A stretch of DNA of 64,000 nt from JBJXGE01 sp046154185 (GTDB lineage: Bacteria > Planctomycetota > UBA8108 > UBA1146 > JAJFFE01). The translations under genes and the position numbers were made by a program. Shown here in pieces: positions 59,939 to 64,000 of the stretch. The notes below the pieces were generated by a model. The model was not told the DNA's origin and searched no databases. It was given only the letters and a program-made list of their open reading frames with translations. Within the stretch, counting starts at the first letter, position 1. Each line of letters opens with the position of its first letter. Where the stretch lies: assembly GCA_046154185.1 (NCBI GenBank), contig JBJXGE010000058.1, positions 1-64,000 of the forward strand. The letters are read 5' to 3'.

Positions 59939-62900
59939 CTACGGACAAACACCGAAAGCGGCGCAACCGAGTGCGTCCGCGCTCGGGTCCACGCCGCACA
60001 CGGTCGGCGCCGGCAATGTGAGGCCGAGGCCACTGAACATGTAATTGAGGAGCGCAATCGGATCCGCGATGTTGAGCGCGCCATCATCGTTACAGTCCAT
60101 CGCGTCGGCACAGCTCGACGCCGGCAAACCGCTGAACAACACTTCGAGCGCGAACACAGCGTCGGCGATATTGATGGCGCCATCGATGTTCACGTCACCC
60201 CGGACGAAGGTCACGCTGCAACTGCTGGTCAAGGGCGTGCTGAGCGGCGCGGCTGGATCACTGCAGACATCCAGCTCGTCGCGATCGAAGAAAGTGTCGA
60301 GATCGCGATCGATCCCGATGCGCGTCTGCGAACCAAACGGCACGACGGTCACGGTTATCTCGGCGCCATCGGCGGCGGCGAGCCGCAGATTGGTCGTCGT
60401 GATCGTTTCGGACAACCGGTCCGATTGCCACAGCCCCGCCGAGTTGTAGCGGTAGCCGCGTGCAATGCCGCCGACGACACCATGCGCGACGAGGCCAACC
60501 TTGCCGGCATCGGCAAAACCGGAAATTTGAGTAAGCAACGCGATCAGGGTCGGACTCGTGCGATTGCCGGTGTCGATCGTGACCTGGCGACCGACCGCCG
60601 CATGGGTGTCGCGACTCGCAACACCGGGCGGCTCGGCCGGAGTGGCGAGCGAACCCTGTGGGAGTTCCGAGCCGGAGAACGCCAACATGAACGCCACGAG
60701 GTTGGCAACTTGCTGATCGCTCGTGACGTCGAAAGCCGGCTCGGACACAAAGCGGGCAATCGAGTCGACACTGCCGTCATGCAAGAATCCAAATCCTGAG
60801 AGGTTGGTGAGCTGCGTCGCCTCGAAGCCGACCTTCTCGTAGACGTTGCGAAGGTGCGGCACTTTCATTGTGATGTTCGTTGAACCATCCATGCCATTCA
60901 CCGCCAGGTGGTGCTCGCCGTTCGGGCCCACGGGAATGGTGCCGAGCGAAAACAACGTGACGAATTGCGTGTCGGACCCAGCGCCAGTTGGCAAGGCATG
61001 ACAGGTCACGCAATCGAGCGGATTGTCGAGGTTCGCGGTGCGATAGTCGAGTAGCCCCGCGACCGCGTTGCCATTCGGTAATGGTTGCCCCGCCGCGGCA
61101 AATCGGCCGGTCGTGAAGTGGCCCGGTAGCGGCAGATTGGTTGGCAACGTGTTATTGAAGTTGCGAAACGGATTCGGCGGAAAGTGAATGGTCGCCAGGA
61201 AATTCTCGAACTCCTGCATCTCCGTCGCGGTCAGTTGCTCGTCGTCACCCAACAAGCCTTCGAACGCACCATTGAATTCCTCGATGCCGTCGCGGTCGCC
61301 GCGCCAATGGTGCGGTTCCTTACCGATGATGTCTTGCAGCGTCTGGGTCGTCATCGGCCCCTTCATGGGATGCCAGTCGTCGCAGGTCGGGTCGATTCCC
61401 ATCAGGCAGTTTTGATTGAAGAGTTTGACGGTGCCGGACGGGTCGCCCAAGTCCCACGCTAGCCGGTCGGTGCGGGCATCGACGTGACAGGAGCCACACG
61501 AGAGCTGGCCGAGGCCAGAAGTGGCGTGCGTGTCGTAGAGGTGCGGTCGGCCGAGCTTGATCGCGACAGGCGTCGGATCGTAGAAACTCGCGGTCGCCAC
61601 TACTTGTTCGAGCACGACGTCCACTACCGAGATCGTGCCGGCGAAACGGTTCAACACGTAGAGCAAATCCTGCGACGCCGAAAGGACGAGGCCGGTTGGG
61701 CCCTCGCCCACTTCGATCGTTGGGGCGATCCCAGCGCGACTCCCCGTGTTGTCGACGATGACGATGTTATTGGAACCCATACCGCTCACGTACGCGCGAC
61801 TGCCGTCCGACTTCCAAGCGATACCGCGCGGATCGCCGATCGATTGCTCGCGCACGCTCGGCGGCGCAGTTGGCGCCGTGTACGTTAGATGGCTGTTGAG
61901 GTCGACGATGGTCGGGCTCGACGGTGTGGCTGGATTGACGAGCGCCATGTGCACGCGCACGAATCGACCATTCACGTTCGGCTCGAACCGAACTTCGTTA
62001 ATCGCTTCCGTCCCGACGACGCCGATCAAGCCCGTCGTCGGGTTGACGTCGATGGCCATGTTCATGTTCATCAACCCGGTTATGTAACTGAGCGCAAGCG
62101 TGCTCGTATCGATCACCGCCACGTCGTGATCCGCCAATGACCAGCCAGGCAGCCGGCCCGACTCATCGGCGACCGGGCCAGTGACAAACGGCGTCCAGTC
62201 GCCGCCATTGTCGTCGAGCCAATCGCCAGCTGCGTTTTTCCGCACGATCAAGCCGACTGCAGGTGGCGGCGGGTTGAGCGGATTGAGTGCCGGCACGAAG
62301 GCGGTGCCGGAATTCGGCGGTGGGTTCTCGCCACCATAAGGGCCCGATGGATGGTTGACGACGTTCGGCGGGTAAGCGAGGGTTGCCATGGTCGCGCCCC
62401 CGCCGCCGAGCACCGTCGTGTTGTTCCCGGACTCGTAGATCGCTGCGTAGACGCTCGCGCCATCGTTACTGACAGCGAGCATGCGCGGTTCTTCGCCGAG
62501 AATCGCCAGGCGCGTCGGCGGCGTCGACAAATCTGACAAATCGAACACCAAAACCGTATTGGCTTGCGAGCAACTCACGAAGGCTCGCCCCGGCGCTCCG
62601 GCAAAAACGACGTCCGTCGGCTCATCGTCGGTTGCAAGCGTCTCGACGACATTCAAAGCATTGAGATCGACGAGACTCACGCTGTCGGAGATGTGGTTGA
62701 CGACCCACGCGGTGTTGTTGTCTCGAGCGCGCACCGAAACGGGATCGAGTCCCACGGGCACCGACGCCAAGTGCGTGAGCGCGCCCGTCGAGATGTCAAA
62801 AATCTCGAGGCGATTGTCAGCGGTGTTGACCGCTAACAGACGGGTTCCGTCGGGCGTGCGATCGAGCGGATGCACGTGCGGATTCTCCCAGTTGACGAAC

Positions 62901-62998
62901 GACGCCTGGCCGTCCGCAACGGAACAAAGCAGCACGACCAATCCAATCGCCGGCAGACAACTTATGAATCGCACGAGCGCAGTAGGTCGGCAGTGCAT
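59939..62998 (-). CDS. Secreted YVTN-propeller/cytochrome c protein with C-terminal dockerin-like repeats
   Basis: A 1019-residue exported protein (signal LPAIGLVVLLCSVADG). Residues about 35-490 form a YVTN-type beta-propeller (DRTPDGTRLLAVNTADNRLE, DPRGIAWKSDGSRAYVSG). Two heme c sites follow: CGSCH near 500 and CVTCH near 661. The end (from about 934 on) has two EF-hand-like dockerin repeats: DVNIDGAINIADAVFALEVL and DCNDDGALNIADPIALLNYM. Such dockerin tails are common in planctomycete exported proteins. A GGGGAGGG ribosome site lies upstream. It could be an extracellular electron-transfer or peroxidase-like protein; function unproven. Confidence 0.85.
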   Translation of the reverse strand: MHCRPTALVRFISCLPAIGLVVLLCSVADGQASFVNWENPHVHPLDRTPDGTRLLAVNTADNRLEIFDISTGALTHLASVPVGLDPVSVRARDNNTAWVVNHISDSVSLVDLNALNVVETLATDDEPTDVVFAGAPGRAFVSCSQANTVLVFDLSDLSTPPTRLAILGEEPRMLAVSNDGASVYAAIYESGNNTTVLGGGGATMATLAYPPNVVNHPSGPYGGENPPPNSGTAFVPALNPLNPPPPAVGLIVRKNAAGDWLDDNGGDWTPFVTGPVADESGRLPGWSLADHDVAVIDTSTLALSYITGLMNMNMAIDVNPTTGLIGVVGTEAINEVRFEPNVNGRFVRVHMALVNPATPSSPTIVDLNSHLTYTAPTAPPSVREQSIGDPRGIAWKSDGSRAYVSGMGSNNIVIVDNTGSRAGIAPTIEVGEGPTGLVLSASQDLLYVLNRFAGTISVVDVVLEQVVATASFYDPTPVAIKLGRPHLYDTHATSGLGQLSCGSCHVDARTDRLAWDLGDPSGTVKLFNQNCLMGIDPTCDDWHPMKGPMTTQTLQDIIGKEPHHWRGDRDGIEEFNGAFEGLLGDDEQLTATEMQEFENFLATIHFPPNPFRNFNNTLPTNLPLPGHFTTGRFAAAGQPLPNGNAVAGLLDYRTANLDNPLDCVTCHALPTGAGSDTQFVTLFSLGTIPVGPNGEHHLAVNGMDGSTNITMKVPHLRNVYEKVGFEATQLTNLSGFGFLHDGSVDSIARFVSEPAFDVTSDQQVANLVAFMLAFSGSELPQGSLATPAEPPGVASRDTHAAVGRQVTIDTGNRTSPTLIALLTQISGFADAGKVGLVAHGVVGGIARGYRYNSAGLWQSDRLSETITTTNLRLAAADGAEITVTVVPFGSQTRIGIDRDLDTFFDRDELDVCSDPAAPLSTPLTSSCSVTFVRGDVNIDGAINIADAVFALEVLFSGLPASSCADAMDCNDDGALNIADPIALLNYMFSGLGLTLPAPTVCGVDPSADALGCAAFGVCP

Positions 62999-63048
62999 GG
63001 ACTGAACCCTCCCCGGTTTATTGGCAGATTCGGAAAGCCCGGACGGCC

Positions 63049-63076
63049 ATTATCAGCTTCGGGGACTTCGTCGCAA
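63049..63076 (-). promoter_or_regulatory. Probable promoter of the 1019-residue protein gene
   Basis: On the minus strand TTGCGA (63076-63071) precedes GATAAT (63054-63049) after 16 nt, giving a promoter about 50-80 nt before the ATG. Confidence 0.45.
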
Positions 63077-63116
63077 CCCTGCAGTTGAAGACCGCGCGAG
63101 ATTCATGCGGCGCAAC

Positions 63117-63143
63117 AAAAAACCTCGCGTGCCGCGAGGTTTT
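63117..63143 (-). terminator. Rho-independent terminator after tRNA-Asp
   Basis: CCTCGCG-TGC-CGCGAGG (63123-63139) is flanked by six A's on the left and four T's on the right, so it works in both directions; on the minus strand the T-tract follows tRNA-Asp by about 40 nt. Confidence 0.85.
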
Positions 63144-63182
63144 AAGGTGCGAAGGCGAGTTCGAGATTCGATTCACGACTGG

Positions 63183-63256
<74 letters not shown>

Positions 63257-63325
63257 AGTAGTCGTGAATCGACAGCATCAAACGCCTTAACTCAGAACAG
63301 TCGCGGCGCTTCACACCGGCGGGGA

Positions 63326-63353
63326 AATATACCCCGAGCCTTGCAGCCGTCAA
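63326..63353 (-). promoter_or_regulatory. Sigma-70 promoter of tRNA-Asp
   Basis: On the minus strand TTGACG (63353-63348) is followed after 16 nt by TATATT (63331-63326), a near-consensus pair 70 nt before the tRNA 5' end. Confidence 0.7.
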
Positions 63354-63398
63354 GAGCGCGAGCCGCGCTGGGCGCGCGACGGGCGGCACGCGACGAAG

Positions 63399-64000
63399 TC
63401 ATGGTTCGCGCGGCGTCACTTTCTCCGCCTCCGCGACGATCGAGTCGGCCTCGTCGTTCGCGCCGCGTTGACGGAGCAGTGTGACCAGCGGCTCGAGGGC
63501 GCCGCGAACCGGCGGTTGCTGGCGAAGCAACGCCCGATAGATGCCCTCGGCGTCGCTGACGCGGCCGGCGGCGGTCAAGGTCGACGCGAGTCCCAGCAAG
63601 AGTTCGGGCTCTCGCGGCTGGAGTCGCAGCGCTTCCTGATAGGCGCGGTACGCCTCTTGGACGTCACCCATTTCGAGATGTTGCTTGGCCAACGCGCCGA
63701 TAATCGCGGCGTCGTTCGGAGTCTGCCGAAGTTGTGCGCGGAGCGTCGCGACGCGTTGTTTGCCATCGCGGATCCGCTGCCATCGTTCGCGCGCCGCCGC
63801 GCTCTCAGCATCTTTGCCGAGTCGTTTGAGTGCGAGTGATAAGTTGTAGGCCGCGCCGTGATGTTGCGGTCGCAGTTCCAGCACGCGTTGAAATTGCTCG
63901 ACGGCGCTGTCGAGTGCGGCGTTCTTGAGATCCACGAGCGCCAATTTATAGATCGCTCGATGTTGCTTTGGATCGATCTCCACCGCCTTGCGAAACGCCG
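63399..64000 (-). CDS. TPR-repeat protein, N-terminus beyond the right edge
   Basis: Partial minus-strand gene: the last 200 codons are present, and the open frame continues past 64000 (the first GTG in view lies within a repeat unit and is not the real start). Tetratricopeptide repeats are clear: LALVDLKNAALDSAVEQFQRVLELRP type units with AAYNLSLALKRLGKDAESAA, HLEMGDVQEAYRAYQEALRL, LASTLTAAGRVSDAEGIYRA, quoted here as separate segments. It probably mediates protein-protein contacts; no signal or catalytic motif is in the visible part. Confidence 0.8.
   Translation of the reverse strand, partial: AFRKAVEIDPKQHRAIYKLALVDLKNAALDSAVEQFQRVLELRPQHHGAAYNLSLALKRLGKDAESAAARERWQRIRDGKQRVATLRAQLRQTPNDAAIIGALAKQHLEMGDVQEAYRAYQEALRLQPREPELLLGLASTLTAAGRVSDAEGIYRALLRQQPPVRGALEPLVTLLRQRGANDEADSIVAEAEKVTPREP

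Overview
The window is a G+C-rich bacterial chromosome segment, most probably from the Planctomycetota. The left edge carries the 5' end of a 16S rRNA gene (minus strand) with the planctomycete-like stretch GGATTAGGCATGCAAGTCG. Several proteins also have planctomycete-style architectures: a YVTN-propeller/cytochrome c protein with a C-terminal dockerin-like tail, a cytochrome c fused to a DUF2231-like membrane domain, HEAT-VWA proteins, a zinc-ribbon Ser/Thr kinase and a DUF4388-TPR-PEGA protein. GTG and TTG starts are common, and 1-4 nt start/stop overlaps are frequent. I see no IS element, prophage, CRISPR array or foreign-looking island.

Layout. 1-7 kb: 16S 5' end with promoter and boxA, lgt, then a plus-strand run dxr, rseP-like (four PDZ-like modules), ubiA-like, purD. 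7-12.5 kb: a giant GspK-like minor pseudopilin with a LamG-like tail, then recA with a lipoprotein gene overlapping its start and a possible SOS operator. 12.8-16.2 kb: cupin protein, tRNA-Ile(CAU), and a tightly coupled ECF sigma / ZAS anti-sigma / HtrA-like operon in which the HtrA homologue has lost all three catalytic residues. 16.4-19.2 kb: a sugar-nucleotide aminotransferase/dehydratase pair and HU. 19.5-25.4 kb: small proteins, a pentapeptide-STN fusion, a TPR peptidase, orphan ParA, an AhpD-like protein and a lipoprotein. 25.6-30.9 kb: thiL, lysS, hslVU and a small lipoprotein. 31-36 kb: a five-gene operon of a small protein, a YhaN/SbcC-like ATPase with two membrane segments, an LpxH-like hydrolase, miaA and a GspG-like pseudopilin.

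36-45 kb: Ser/Thr kinase, tsaE with a DRTGG P-loop protein, a secreted beta-propeller protein, rsfS and two tandem HEAT-VWA paralogues. 45-51 kb: a c-di-GMP-I (GEMM-I) riboswitch directly before a lipoprotein with an HExxH motif, followed by a HEAT-like exported protein and a DUF4388-TPR-PEGA membrane protein; this looks like a c-di-GMP-controlled cell-surface operon. 51-56.4 kb: a triple Cys-motif protein, cytochrome c, gatB, gatA, gatC, rpmB and tRNA-Met. 56.5-64 kb: comF-like, a methyltransferase, a FAD oxidoreductase coupled to a FliN/SpoA-like protein, the 1019-residue cytochrome/dockerin protein, tRNA-Asp and a truncated TPR gene.

The best candidates for undescribed systems are the c-di-GMP riboswitch/metalloprotease operon, the sigma/anti-sigma/pseudo-HtrA operon, and the membrane-anchored SbcC-like ATPase with its small coupled partner. 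All assignments come from reading motifs; no database search was run.
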